64,000 nucleotides of DNA from Zeugodacus cucurbitae (GCF_028554725.1 NC_071669.1:59133501-59197500); one strand, 5' to 3'; shown: positions 11,892 through 23,906, numbered from the stretch's first letter. Notes: generated by a model not told the origin, from the letters alone. Numbers and translations are program-made.

Positions 11892-14075
11892 TATGTTACA
11901 ACAATAGCAAAATTTTTACAGAAGGTACAGGAACAGATCTACTGGATGAGGAGAGATCATATTATTGTAAACTGAACTATTAAAGTTTCTTGCATCTGTT
12001 AGAGATTAACCTCTTCCTAGCGAGAGAGGAAGATAAGTAAATGATGTAAAAGATCTTAGATAGACCTCTAAATAAGACTCTCCTTTTCGGCTCTTATTCA
12101 ATAACTGTCTTCTATTTACATACTTATGATCAGCTTAATAAAGCTTCTCAGGGCTAAAAGTATACCCTTGTGTTGCATGAAGTCTATAGCGATAGTAAGT
12201 ATTGCAAAATTGTGAAGGATTTTCAATGCAAAAATGCTTCTTTTATTGTTATTACTGTTAAAGAAATCTAACTAATTAAATTTTGACAAGTATTATTGTA
12301 TGCTTGTACATAAAAAAATATTTTCAAACAATTTACTAGGCCTTTAGAAAAGATTGCGCAAGAAAATAATAATAAAGTTATTATTATTAGCTAAACCAAA
12401 AAAAAAGCTCTATTGTCTACTTTTGTCTTTTGCCGCACACATTGCCTCACTTCAATTGAGTTTAACAATAGAATTTTAATTAAAATATAATTTGGCAAAT
12501 TGCAAGTTGCAACAGAGATACTATTTTAGGCGCTGTCTGTATGAATTGAATGGAAAAACATAAAAACCCATTTGCCCAACCCAAATGTAGACGGGAGGCC
12601 TACACACAGCATTGAGACATACAGAAAAGGTGATAAATATTAATATAGACACTGTGAGACCTCCTGAGTAATTATTACAGCTATTTTCACAGCTTAGCAC
12701 ACACACACGCAACCACACCCACCTCGGTAAATCAACAAGTGAGAAAATATATTTATTTATGCACATTGCATTAACCGTTTGGACATTGGGAGATTGGTAT
12801 GAGTATTTGTGGAAGCTGCGAAGCAAAACTTCTCTGTGTGCATGTGTGTGTGTGTGTGTTTTGTGGTTTTTTGGGCGAAACTTTGCTTGGTGGCAACAAT
12901 GTGGTCATGCTGCGGTGTCATGCCACATTTTGCACTCAAACTTAACCAAAAATGCTGCAGCAAACAAATGTGGTGTGCTGTAACAATATCAACACATACA
13001 CACACACACATACATATCAACGCCACATAAGTACTATGCGTTCCATAGAAATCTTGCGCTGCTATTTGCTGAATATCTAAGTGCGGTGGTGCGGCATGCA
13101 ACAACAAGCTCACTTGCAACAAATCAAATTTGCAGATATGTATGTTTGGACAAAAGAGAAAAGAGAAGGAAGCATTGAAATAAAAAGAGGAAATAAATCC
13201 AAGTAAATAATGAAATAATGGAAATTGCGCTTCTTGCCTGTGTTAGCTATGCACTTTGGTGTGTTGGTGTGCGCATGTGCCCATTCTGCAAACACTACAT
13301 AAATCTATCGCCTGAGATAAGACTATATTGGAATTCATTACAAGCAAAAGTGATTTTGAAAGCATTTCGGTTGCTTGTTTTCATCGAAAGTGGAATGTAA
13401 TGCAAATTGAATGTGCCATGGTATTTGACCGAAGTGAAGAGGCAGGGACTACAAAATGGTTTTTGTGCTGAAACATATATGTAAGATTATGTTATGCAAC
13501 GTGTGGGATTTTAAATAGTTCGAGTTAACAAAAGTTTTGCTGGAAGGTTTTTGAATTTTACACTTCCTGAATAATCAATCATTGGTAATGCTTGCTCATG
13601 TGTGCTAATGGGTATTTTCAGAACCCTCTAGAGAGAGGATTTGAGTGAGTGCGAAGGTTGAAGATTTTAAGCTGATTGCAATCACGCTAGATTCCATTAT
13701 ATTAGTACAATGACCTCTAGAGGTTTAAACACACTCTTGTTGCAATTTTTGATAAATTCTGTTGGATCATATTGTAAGGGTTTGTTGGAGATCTGAAGAG
13801 TAATAAAAAATACATATTTCGGCTTCTTCGATTAAAAGGCTCATATTTAAGTATATACTTTGTCGAATAAACCCATCAAACACTTTTCAAAGGTCGGCGA
13901 TGTGCTCATTGCTGGATCGTAAAGAGAGATGGATGTGTACGGCGTCATCTGTGGTGTCTATTTTCTCAAGACAAATAAGTCTGGCAGATATGCTCTTCAT
14001 TTTCATAGGCTTTTTTCTAGTCCCAAAAATAAAGTGATTTATTAGTCGTGCTGATCTTTTAAGAAACCTTCGATA
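11892..14075. other. Non-coding stretch with CA/TG repeats
   Basis: No credible gene. TG run at 12843-12859 and CA run at about 12991-13012; overlapping Cys/His/Thr-rich frames of up to 121 codons here are translations of those dinucleotide repeats. The rest is unassigned single-copy-looking DNA. Confidence 0.6.
12843..12859. repeat. (TG)n microsatellite
   Basis: Perfect TG run of about eight units. A CA-rich run follows at 12991-13012. Confidence 0.85.
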
Positions 14076-14077
14076 TA

Positions 14078-14445
14078 TTGGGTTGGCAAATATGTGCCTT
14101 CCGCCTTTTTGTAAAAAAACCTTCTGCTGAAACGGAACGAACTGGACCCATTTTTGAAGCGGATGGTGACTAGCAACGAAAAATGGATCACATACGACAA
14201 TATCAATAGCGTCCGTCAGTGGTCAAGCCGGGATTGACGGGCAGGAAGGCTGTGTGTTTGGTGGGATTGGAAGGGAATCATCCACTATGAGCTGCTCCCA
14301 TATGGCCAGACGCTTAATTCTACCATCTATTGCGAACAACTGGACCGCTTGAAGCAAGCGATCGACCAGAAGCGTTCAGAATTGATCAACAGGAAGAGTG
14401 TAGTGTTTCACCAGGACAACGCCAGACCACACACCGTTCTTGTGT
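14078..14445 (+). mobile_element. Mariner element, 5' end retained, 3' end missing
   Basis: Begins TTGGGTTGGCAAA after TA (14076-14077), the classical start of mariner terminal repeats. An internal deletion joins the left end directly to the middle of the transposase gene. Homology stops near 14445 after the codons for ARPHTVLV; no right terminal repeat is visible in the following 300 bp. Confidence 0.8.
14127..14445 (+). pseudogene. Mariner transposase fragment
   Basis: About 105 codons of the catalytic core, readable in one frame with one stop near residue 38. Pieces in order: LKRNELDPFLKRMVT, SNEKWITYD, RLCVWWDWKGIIHYELLP, GQTLNSTIYCEQLDRLKQAI, VVFHQDNARPHT. The first catalytic Asp of mariner (DEKWI/DETWI) is Asn here (NEKWI); the second (HQDNA) is intact; the third (YSPDLAPxD) lies beyond the truncation. 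This is a different mariner lineage from those at 11 and 43 kb. Confidence 0.85.
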
Positions 14446-15021
14446 GTTTACCTTTCTGTTTCTCAACTTCTATCTCTCGCTATTACTCTGTCTCTTTTTT
14501 TCTCTTTGATTGTATTTAATTTATACCAGTTGCTAGTTCTAATCACTACTTTTCAAGGCTTGACAAATCGAATTGTTTTAACAGTGGCTTGATGATTCTA
14601 CTTTACTTCAATCATGCAATGCAGTCGTCATTAGCAATTTGATGACATCATTGTCGCTGAGTTTCTACCACATTATATGCAGAACAACTTTTCGGTACAC
14701 CCATATACCCAAACATACAGACACAGTTATGCTTAAGTATTTACAACCATTAAAATTTAATGCCACAAAAAATCACTTGAACACACCCTCAACCCATTCG
14801 ATTACGGCGGCGGTCCACTTAAACGCCCCAAAGTAATACAAAGCCAAGACTAGTCCAAATTAGATGCATGACTGCAAAGAAAAGGGGTGCTTATAGCTGT
14901 TTGTGAGACCTCATGAATTAAAAAAAAAAATATATATTATAAAGTTTGGAACTGCTATTATATGCAGTCATTTATGCATTGACTATATGTATGTATGCAC
15001 TTGCAACCCATCAACACCACA

Positions 15022-15130
15022 GCGCAATGCAGTGAAACAATTTGACCGATATGCTAGATTATTGCTGAGGCGTATGAAGGAGGAGGTGGAGCAGCAGGAG
15101 AAGAGGCGGTTGATATTCACGCTAAACTGA
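15022..15130 (+). other. Exon-like coding block, unidentified
   Basis: From 15023 the plus strand reads RNAVKQFDRYARLLLRRM followed by KEEVEQQEKRRLIFTLN and a TGA at 15128-15130: a charged, helix-prone sequence with GAG/CAG/CGG-rich codons, unlike the AT-rich surroundings. It is preceded by a plausible acceptor (caacaccacag, AG at 15021-15022), and a consensus donor (GTGAGT) follows about 15 bp after the stop. It could be a terminal exon, a pseudogene fragment or chance. I do not recognise the protein. Confidence 0.22.
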
Positions 15131-15231
15131 TGTTTCAGTTGGGTGAGTGCATTCGCGTGCGAAATTCACATTTTCTCGGAAACGGGTGGTCGCGCTGCCA
15201 ATGAATGCAACGGCATTGTATTTGCATTTGT

Positions 15232-15254
15232 ATGTGTGTGTGTGTGTGTGTGTG
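15232..15254. repeat. (TG)n microsatellite
   Basis: Perfect TG run of about 11 units. Confidence 0.9.
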
Positions 15255-15988
15255 CTTTCGCATAATGTTTATTGATATGAATGTGCGAGCGTATACGAAC
15301 GGAAAATTGATTGCAAGTGTGCTCATTACAACCGACTATGCGTGCAATAACAAGTGCGTACATATTTTCATATATATACATATATGTATGTATATTTAAA
15401 TGATGTGTAAATATTCGTTGGTACAAATGTGGCATCTTGAAATTGTCATAACACACTCAATTGTTTTTATTGTTTGTGGGCGCTCTATAACCAGACAGAC
15501 ATTTCAATTTGCTTTTCTGCAATTTTTTTGTTTTTTTTTTTTTTTTATTTTTTATGAGTTTGGTCTGCGCTGTGGTAATAAAAAGTTATTGGTTCATAGG
15601 TAACCATTTAGCAAAATGTGACGTTTTCATATGAAATATGTTTAGGCTCATTTATGTATGGGTTTTATGGTTATCTGAAAAAAGCGCTCAAGTTTAAATT
15701 TAAAAATTTTCATAAAAAATTTAATTCAATTAAATATTATTTGATGTTATCAAAAATTTTTGACTATTATTTCGAGTTAAATTAAGAAAAAGAATCTCGA
15801 GGGGCTAAACAAGTGTTTAAGGTTTTTTTAGTTTTTGGAATGAATTTCATTTATTAGCTGTAATTCTCTCTTTCTAGTTACCAAAAATCCGTTATCCGAC
15901 CAAGGATAAAACCTCAATCGATTTTGTCGAAAATTTGTATTTTTAAAATAACAAAAAAGTACAAAAATAGGCTTCTAATACATATTAA

Positions 15989-16733
15989 GGCAGTAGTCTG
16001 CTTTACAGGCTTCAAAAATCGTTTATTTTTGTTTTGTTTTAAATCTCTTCCAAAACTATTCAAGAATATGTCTTTAAAATTCCAGAGGCCAATTCGACAT
16101 ATTTTCGAAGCTAGAGCAGTTTTAGTGGCCGAGCGTCGAGCAGGTGCGAGTGCTCAGGCAGACCTTTATAGCGCGTTTCCTCGAGTTTTCATTTCCACAA
16201 GTGTTAGAAAACGGTGCCGGCGATAGCAAAAAGAATATAAGTCCGATCGAAAAAAACCAAACTGATCTAGCTTCAGTATTAAATTATCTTCTATTTGAAC
16301 TAAAAAAGTTGGACAAAAGTTTTATTTAAACTACTTGTTTTGCAACTTAGTCAATATTTTTTCTTAAAAAAGTGAATTTTTTTTTCAAACTTCGAAAAAA
16401 TTTGTAATTGTATAACTTCTTCGGTATTTTTTAGTTCATAAAGAAAAGAAACTTATAAAAATATAAAAAAATTTGGTTCGACTGTTTCAGATGCATCGCA
16501 CGACCTCCATCACCGGCACCTATTTACAAGTGCAGACTCCATGCGCTCCAGAAAAATACTCACAACTTTGAAAAAATTTCAATATTTTTTAATAATAAAT
16601 ATTGCTTTTTAAGCCCTAAATATAGTACACTATCGTCTTAAAATTCCGTTTAACGCTATCATATCCTTCCTTCCCTTTCAAAAAAAATGGCTAAAAAATT
16701 GCTTTTTTCCGGCTTCTAAAGCAGACTACTGCC
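15989..16733 (+). mobile_element. TTAA-flanked MITE, family C (copy C1)
   Basis: 745 bp bounded by TTAA on both sides (15985-15988, 16734-16737). Ends are inverted repeats: GGCAGTAGTCTGCTTTA on the left and TAAAGCAGACTACTGCC on the right. Two more copies lie at 56982-57723 (opposite orientation) and 59327-60041. Short frames inside (for example IRHIFEARAVLVAERRAG) are shared by the copies because the DNA is shared; no transposase motif is visible. TTAA targets and size fit a piggyBac-type MITE. Confidence 0.85.
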
Positions 16734-16737
16734 TTAA

Positions 16738-18169
16738 AGCCGAGGAAATATGCTTTCAGTTCCTCCGAAATTTTTTAGAATTGCCATATATATTGCCAAC
16801 CAAGCCCTATATATAGCGAATATATGAAATAAAAATTAAAAAATAAGTAATAATTTGACCTAAAAAATGTGCTCAACTGCGCTTCAATCTCTAGCTATAA
16901 CCATTAATGATAAACTTTTAAAAATAAAACCAAACTATTTCGCAATCAACTGAAAAACTCAAATAGATATATATAAATAAATGAATGTCTATATATATAT
17001 TATAGCGCTTGATTAAAATTCTAATCATAAATAAATCAATGAATTTCGTATTTGGGTCATTAAAGTTTGCCTTGCTGCTGGCCATCCGGTGGTGATTATT
17101 TACAAGCATACACATATAAACACGTATAAATAGACATGTGTAATTTGTAGGCGAAACTCATCAGTTGCTATTCGAAATATAAATATATTTCAATTCTTTT
17201 CCATCTGTTTGTGGTTGAGCATAATTCGATAATTTATGTGTATTTCACATTGCTTTCTACATAAATATTTAATTGTTCATAAATTCGCATTGAAATTGTA
17301 AATTGAATGCGATTTGACTTGTGTGAAAAAATGTAAAAAAAAATATATTTTTAGGTTATGTTTATATATTTTGTTTCGAATTGTAGATATAACCTCAATA
17401 GTTTATGTAAAATTTGTTATTTTATTTTTTTTTCTGTTTTTTTTTTTTATTTAGCTGAGAAAGATGAATCATGTGAACGGTTTGCAGTTTTAATGCTTAT
17501 TTTAGTGGATTTGGATATAATGTAGGGCAATTAAACGATATAAAAAATTAATTATCAATTTCACGAAAAAAAATATAATATAGAAGACATGCACGTCATT
17601 CAGAAGACCTCCATTCAGAGATCCTTTAAGATAGTTAGCACTATTTGTCTAGGCCACTTGAAATTATCTTCACAATCATTACTGTCTGTAGAAAGCCACT
17701 GTATAGTACTTCCGATATATCCATCATCTTAACAAACCTGTAGATCTTCATTAAATATATTGTACACAGACCACTTAAAAACACTAAATGTTTCATGAGT
17801 TACTAGGACAAATAACTGGTGTACAACGTAAGCTTCTTAGACTGTAATAAGACTGAAACTGAGGAAACGGATTGTTCTACGAAAGATAATTGAAATACAT
17901 AAATCATGATCTTAAATTAGGTTTGTCTAGTGAGCCAACAGGCCCTAGGCCGTATTCTCTGAGTAGTAGTCATCGGTTAGGATGCCAGGAAATTTAAGCG
18001 ATTTTGATCTCGAATGAAGAAAATAATATAACAAGTCATTGCTGTTCGAGACCAAACCCCTAATGAAAAGACATTACTTATGTTGTAGAAAAATGATAAT
18101 GCAATCTGGAGGTGAGCACTATGGATACTTTTTAATTATTTTCTACTTTGTTCTACGTTTTTTTGGAAT
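16738..18169. other. Non-coding AT-rich stretch
   Basis: No gene, RNA or repeat family recognised. Long A and T runs near 17.3-17.5 kb. Confidence 0.55.
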
Positions 18170-18775
18170 TCAAAGAAACAGAAGACGATGATGGGATGGA
18201 TGAAGAAGATGGGGCCTTGAAAAGTTATAGTCTGTTTTGGACAATTTTTTCACAAATGAAGCCAGAGATGATATACACTATTTGTGTAAAGTTTTATTCC
18301 GCTATCTTCATTGGTTCCTTATGTATAAATTATAAAGTGAAGGAATAAGATGGAATTCAAAATTGAGATATAAAGAAAGTAGTCGTGGTTGTGAACCGAT
18401 TTCGCCCATTTTTTGTCTGTGTTATCAGGGTGTTAAGAAAATATTATATACTGAATTTCATTGAAATCTATCGAGTAGTACCTTAGATATGGTTTTTGAC
18501 CCAATTTTAGTAATTTTCAACCTAACCTTTGTATGGGAGGTGAGCGTGGTTATTATCCGATTTCGACTATTTTCATGTGTTTGATGGGGTACGTAAGAGA
18601 ATCGACTGCAGAAAGTTTGGTTTATATAGCTTTATTGGTTTGCGAGATATATACAAATAACCGATTCGGGGGCGGGGCCACGGCCACTTCCCCAAAAAAA
18701 TTATATCCAAATATGCCGCTTCCTAGTGCGATCCTTTATTCCAAAGTTTAGTGTTATAAAACATGTGTTCCAAGT
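18170..18775 (-). mobile_element. Palindrome-ended dispersed repeat, family B (copy B1, left part)
   Basis: Matches the copy at 60046-60690 ('ttgaaaagttatagtc', 'gtaaagttttattccgctatc', 'cgatttcgcccattt') and the inverted copy at 25322-26163. Homology runs to '...gtgttccaagt' at about 18775, where an ATT-repeat tail of a retrotransposon begins. The repeat resumes near 21046. The left boundary is approximate. No coding capacity. Confidence 0.7.
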
Positions 18776-21045
18776 ATTATTATTATTAACCCAAACGATT
18801 ACCCTCCACCCGCCCAACCGACGCGTGGGGCGCAGTCCGCATACGAGCGGAATTTGCCGAGTCTAGAAAGGCAAGAGATTTTTAAGCGTCCGGTTCTCAA
18901 ACTGCTCAGCTACAGAAAGAAACATTTCAACAGCTGAGATTTAAAAATTTATAAAAACAAAAAGTTAAAAATTTCTGAATATTATTTATTAAGAGAAGAC
19001 AAAATAGTTTTTTTGATGCTAAATATTGAGTCAGATGGATCAAATGTGCTGGAATGCGAATTAAAATCATGACATATTCGGCAGAATGGTTCATTTAACT
19101 CAAAATTTGTTCTAGAAGATTTTAGAAATAATGGTCTAAACTGCCTGGATGAACGCAATGGGACATTAAACTTAATATCAGACAAAAGGAATGAACTACA
19201 AACTAAACCATTCAGAAGTTTTACTAGAAAAATTATACCTAGCATTTCTCTGCGACTAGTGAGTGTGGGAAGATTTATAAGTTTTAAACGACTAGTATAC
19301 GGGGGAAGATTCAATCTTGAATCCCAATGTAAGTGGCCTAAAGCAAAAAGTAAAAATTGTTTTTGAACGGACTCAAGCTTATCAGAATGGGATTGATAGC
19401 TAGGATTCCATACCACAGAACCATACTCCAATATAGGCCTTACCAATGTTGTAAAAAGAATTTTAGTAATATACGGATCACTAAATTCTTTAGACCAACG
19501 TTTAACAAAGCTAAGAGCACCTTTAGCTTTTAAGACAATTGAATTTACATGAGAATTAAAATTTAGTTTAGGGTCCATATTAACTCCTAAATCAACAAAG
19601 CTAAAAACTTGCTCTAAACTGAAGTTATTTATTACATAGGGGGAAAGATCAACAGTTCTACGGGAAAAGCACATCGTTTTACATTTTTTAAGATTCAGTG
19701 GCATATCATTTTTGTGACACCAAGTAACTAAATTATTTAAATCCGATTGCAACTCAGTCCTTTCGTTATGAGAAGTATATGATTTAAAAAGTTTTACATC
19801 ATCCGCATATAATAAAATTTCTGAAAACTTAATTACTGAAGGTATATCATTGATGAACAACAAGAACAGAATCGGGCCGAGATGACTACCCTGTGGAACC
19901 CCTGAAATGACACTAATTGAATCGGATAAAGTATTATTAAATAAAACTTGTTGTTTTCTGTTAGTAAGATATGAGGATACCCATTCAAGAAGTCTTGGTT
20001 GAAAACCAAGAAGATTCAGTTTTTGCAAAAGAATTGAGTGGTTTACTCTATCGAATGCTTTACTAAAGTCTGTATATATAACATCAGTATTCTTATTATC
20101 CCTAAAACCCATTGACACATGGTTTACAAATTCAAGCAAGTTAGTTACTGTAGATTTCCCTTTACAAAATCCATGCTGAGAGAATGAAATTAAAGGAGAG
20201 ATTAAGAAAGTTATTTGGTCAGTGACAATAGCTTCAAAAAGTTTGGGTATAGCTGACATTTTAGCTATCCCCCTATAGTTCTCAACAGATGATCTAACTC
20301 CACTTTTATGCAAAGGTAATATAAAAGAGTTTTTCCACATTGACGGAAAAATACCTTGTTTAAGAGATAGGTTAAAAAGCTTAGTTAAGGGCAGATAGAT
20401 ATATTTTGCGCAATTTTTAAGAAAGCTTGAGGGAATCATATCAGGGCCATATTTAAACGAATCTTTTAACGTAACTAAATAATTTAAGACATCTGTTTCA
20501 GAAATAATTGGTGTATTAATTACAGTACTCGGACATAACACTTGATGATATGGCACATTCATAGGGTAGTTTGAACAATAATTGGATTTGAAGAATTCTG
20601 CAAACATATTAGAAATAATATAATTGTCACATGACATTGTTGATTTATATTTCATCGCGGACGGAAAATTTGAAATCCTGCGTTTGGAGTTAACGAAACC
20701 ATAAAACAATTTCGGATTACGAATAATATTATTTTTTACTTTGATTATGTAGTTTTTATAACATTTTTTGTTAAGTTCCTCAAACTGACGACGCAATTTA
20801 GAATATTTTAAATAGTCAACAAGAGCTCCAGTTCTTTTATAAAGTTTAAAAGCACGAGCTTTTTTATTTTTTAATTTACATAGCTCATTCGAATACCACA
20901 AATTTGAACTTTTTCTTTTGATAATAAAACATTTCGGAACAAATCTTTCAAAAATATTAAAAATTGTTTCATTAAAATGTGATACATTTAATTCAATATT
21001 ACCACTATAATCAGGCCAAGTCAATTTAGAAAGTTCACAATTAAT
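18776..21045 (-). mobile_element. 5'-truncated non-LTR retrotransposon (Jockey/CR1 group)
   Basis: Inserted on the minus strand into a family B repeat. The 3' end carries an (AAT)n tail (seen as ATTATTATTATT at about 18776-18788) after a 3' untranslated region of roughly 190 bp. The 5' junction falls near 21045, where sequence switches back to family B, so ORF1 and the endonuclease part of ORF2 are absent: the usual result of target-primed reverse transcription that stopped early. I could not define a clear target-site duplication. The nearly intact frame implies a fairly recent insertion. Confidence 0.85.
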
Positions 21046-21063
21046 CTCATTAAGATATCTCAA
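18982..21063 (-). CDS. Non-LTR retrotransposon ORF2, reverse transcriptase part (partial)
   Basis: Open frame of 693 codons ending in TAA at 18982-18984; the longest in the window and without stops or frameshifts. Reverse transcriptase motifs appear in order: catalytic Asp in YTDFSKAFDRVNH (about residues 330-341), SGVPQGSHLGPILF (387-400) and the YADD box (419-422), followed by the thumb-like C-terminal region with WCHKND and LNLKKCKTM. The first codon is TTG, not ATG, and the first four or so residues come from the flanking family B repeat, so there is no native start. The endonuclease domain expected upstream is missing. The wording fits the CR1/Jockey assemblage; clade assignment needs a tree. 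It cannot be an autonomous element as it stands. Confidence 0.88.
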   Translation of the reverse strand: MRYLNEINCELSKLTWPDYSGNIELNVSHFNETIFNIFERFVPKCFIIKRKSSNLWYSNELCKLKNKKARAFKLYKRTGALVDYLKYSKLRRQFEELNKKCYKNYIIKVKNNIIRNPKLFYGFVNSKRRISNFPSAMKYKSTMSCDNYIISNMFAEFFKSNYCSNYPMNVPYHQVLCPSTVINTPIISETDVLNYLVTLKDSFKYGPDMIPSSFLKNCAKYIYLPLTKLFNLSLKQGIFPSMWKNSFILPLHKSGVRSSVENYRGIAKMSAIPKLFEAIVTDQITFLISPLISFSQHGFCKGKSTVTNLLEFVNHVSMGFRDNKNTDVIYTDFSKAFDRVNHSILLQKLNLLGFQPRLLEWVSSYLTNRKQQVLFNNTLSDSISVISGVPQGSHLGPILFLLFINDIPSVIKFSEILLYADDVKLFKSYTSHNERTELQSDLNNLVTWCHKNDMPLNLKKCKTMCFSRRTVDLSPYVINNFSLEQVFSFVDLGVNMDPKLNFNSHVNSIVLKAKGALSFVKRWSKEFSDPYITKILFTTLVRPILEYGSVVWNPSYQSHSDKLESVQKQFLLFALGHLHWDSRLNLPPYTSRLKLINLPTLTSRREMLGIIFLVKLLNGLVCSSFLLSDIKFNVPLRSSRQFRPLFLKSSRTNFELNEPFCRICHDFNSHSSTFDPSDSIFSIKKTILSSLNK

Positions 21064-21199
21064 TTTTTACTCAAGTTATCGCTTGCACGGACAGACGGAC
21101 GGACAGACATCCGGATTTCAACAACGGATCATAAACAACGGTTATGTGAACCAAACTATAATACTCTCTTTAGCAACTTTTGTTGCGAGAGTATAAAAA
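21046..21199 (-). mobile_element. Family B repeat (copy B1, right part)
   Basis: Continues the repeat split by the retrotransposon: 'aagatatctcaatttttactcaagtta', then a GGACAGACGGACGGACAGAC tract, ending in a palindrome (GCAAC-tttt-GTTGC flanked by ACTCTC/GAGAGT) and TATA. The same end occurs at 60645-60690 and, decayed, at 25322. Confidence 0.75.
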
Positions 21200-22271
21200 T
21201 GGACTGGACTAAACTGAGACCCATAGAGAATCACATTTGAAACAAATTTCATAACTACAGTATTCTCAAGTTAAGAAATAGTATTTCCATACTACCATAC
21301 ATAAAGTAAAAGAACACTGTTGATTTAAAATACTATAGAAAAAACTCCAGACATTTTAGAAATAGCTTAATGTCCTACGTGAACTATAATGATTAAATTT
21401 TTATTGGATTTAGAAATGCAAATCTCTCTATCCTTCTGTGGTATCATTATAACTTTATATTTAATATACCCAACGTAAATCAGTATTTTATTAGAAAAAA
21501 TAAATAAAAAGAAATCAATTTCCGCTATAACAAAAATAGTTAAAATCTGCTTAAAGTGAATGCGATAAATCAGAGTCTATTATCTGCTAATAAAATCTCA
21601 ATACTCATGCAAATGTCTCGAGGTAAATAAAAATTAAATTAGTTTTTGCATAAATGCCAGTGAGTAAGGAGAGCATACATACTCGAACAAACATAAGTAA
21701 TTTACGGACCGACGCCAAGAATGGGAAAGGCCCGCGATGCGGTAAGCTGTCGCCCGCCGACGGGTGAAGCATTCATGCGGCAAACCATAAAATCAGTCAC
21801 AAATTAAATGCTCATTTTCTGGTGCATTATGGAAATGTCGTGCATGAAATATACATAATATCAGTGTCTATTTAAATAATGAGTGCTTTAGAGGAAAAAA
21901 TGGCACCAAATAGCTGCATACATATAATTAAGCTTAGAAAAATAAGTCGAAAAAAAAAATAAATTTTTAATGAATAGACTCGGGTGTCTAAAAAAGTAAT
22001 ATTTTTTTTTGTATCTGCCTAGCAATTGCAGCTTGTCTGCACTGTCCCAAAATTTTTGAAGTTATTAAAATCCGCTCAAATACCATAAAGTTGAGCATTT
22101 GCTGGTAATGAGTACTTTGTACAAAGCATCAAATGACAGGCGGAAGGGAAAATCTTGTAATAAGCTTTACAAGCGTCTTTTGTGCGCTTAGGTAAACATG
22201 GTGTTTGATGAAGTTGCCAGTGTTGACAGATAAGATGACAATAGCAACAACAATGTTGGTCTTTTAAGTGT

Positions 22272-22366
22272 TGAATAGACTATGAAATGTTGGAGCAGTG
22301 TTGGAACTTTTTTTTTTTTTTTTGAGTAGACTGAAAAATGTCGGAGCAGTGTTGGAACTTTTTTAG
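22272..22366. repeat. Two-copy tandem repeat, about 45 bp
   Basis: The phrase 'gtagactg-aaatgt-ggagcagtgttggaac' followed by a T-run occurs twice in direct orientation. A third partial 'gttggaacaccgttgg' follows. Confidence 0.8.
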
Positions 22367-22453
22367 AAAAAAGTTATTTTGTTGGAACACCGTTGGAAAT
22401 ATACTAGTGTTCTTGGAAGTTAGTTAGTATATTACTATGCTTTGGATCGAGAT

Positions 22454-22473
22454 TGATGGATGGATGGATGGAT
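22454..22473. repeat. (GGAT)n microsatellite
   Basis: Short perfect GGAT run. Confidence 0.85.
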
Positions 22474-23906
22474 TTATATCTTGCGCTAGGTGTCGCTGTG
22501 TTACATTACCATGGATTTTGATCGAAAAACTGGTATTTGAAATGTTACTACACTTCTCACTCCACTCTGTATTCAGCCTAACTCGCTAGCTTATATAAAC
22601 AAAATTTTACTCACTCCGATCATACTTATTAAAGTCATACAATACCGTTACATTTCTACCTAACCCCTTATATCATTTAGCAAACACTGCCATCACTAAA
22701 TTAAACATATTCCCTTAGCTAGTTAAATATGCAGCAAATGTCTCAATGCTAGTAAATCTTATAGCGCGTAATTATACAATTATCAGCTTCATAATAGCTT
22801 CAGAGCTATTGTTGCGACGTCGCTGGGTGGTGTCAGAAGGTGTGGAAAGCTGTCACAAGCAGCAATGCGGCACACGCTGTCAATTATATAATCGTGAAAG
22901 CGTTAAGAAGCTTATTGCATACAATGAGTTGACACGACTTCAGCTGTGAGCAATACAAGTAATTCAATTCGCTTTTGACAACAACAACAAAAATGAAGGC
23001 AAGATTTGAATTGATTATAAATGAAATTAATTTTCACTTTCTTTATAGAGTGTGTTATAACTGGGAATAATTTTATATAATATATGTAAGATTAAATTTC
23101 TTTCTTCTTTAAATTTCTTCTATTTTAGATTGATATACCATGAGAGAGGCCTAATTTTTCACGTAAAAAAGGCATTGTTGGAATGTGGATAGATAACGGA
23201 GTACCAGAGCTATCGTTCAAAAAGTCGTATTGTAAAACTACCTATCATATTACAGTATAACACTGAAAATAACTTCAGAATATTAAAACTAGGTGGTCTG
23301 AATGGAGAGGCTGGGAGGGACTTCTTCCTGCGGTAAGATTTTATCTACTACTTGACCTAATACCCATCAATAAGCGATTTTTGAAATGTAAAATCATGGG
23401 ATCAAAACCACGTCTTCTTTCCATAGAATGTAATTTTGACTCCCGATAACTTGTCTGATTTTTCAATAAATAATCCAGGACTTATATATAACGCTAATAT
23501 ATGACGGTCCCCCGGTGGGTCTATACATTACAATTCGATAAGTTTATGAGGTAAGGATGTTTCATATATAGATAGCCATATAGAGATCCGGGTACCCATA
23601 TAAGAGGATTTACGTCTGTATAATACATTTTTCTGGTCTATATACAATAGTTCTATAGTTCAATGCTGGATATGATAGAAAACTATTTCGTTCCAAAGAT
23701 ATATGTACATATGAAATAGCTCCATATTATAAGTTTCCTTAAACTCATAAACTGAATTTCCTCTGACTGGTTAACAGTTGTGGATATTTTGAGATCCTAT
23801 TGAAACTAGGAGGACCTTTTATGCTTAACAATGAATTTGGAAAAAGAAATGGTCAAGATCGACTCACACTTTGGTCTAATAGGTAATACTGGTTTCCGGA
23901 ATCAGC

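Larger units (their letters stand above)
14448..15984. other. Non-coding stretch with one exon-like block
   Basis: Contains an exon-like GC-rich block at 15022-15130 (separate entry), a TG microsatellite and a T-rich run at 15519-15557. Nothing else recognised. Confidence 0.5.
21200..23906. other. Non-coding stretch
   Basis: No confident gene. A GC-rich block at 21708-21782 (gaccgacgccaagaatggg onward, with a GCGGTAAGC donor-like word) stands out from the AT-rich background and could be conserved non-coding DNA or a small exon. Small local repeats are listed separately. Confidence 0.5.

Noticed and set aside
12757..13122. 121-codon minus-strand frame rich in His, Thr and Cys
   Set aside because: Driven by CA/TG dinucleotide runs.
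15924..16329. 100- and 61-codon frames in the first family C copy
   Set aside because: Fragments recur in the other C copies only because the DNA is repeated; frames are broken differently and show no domain.
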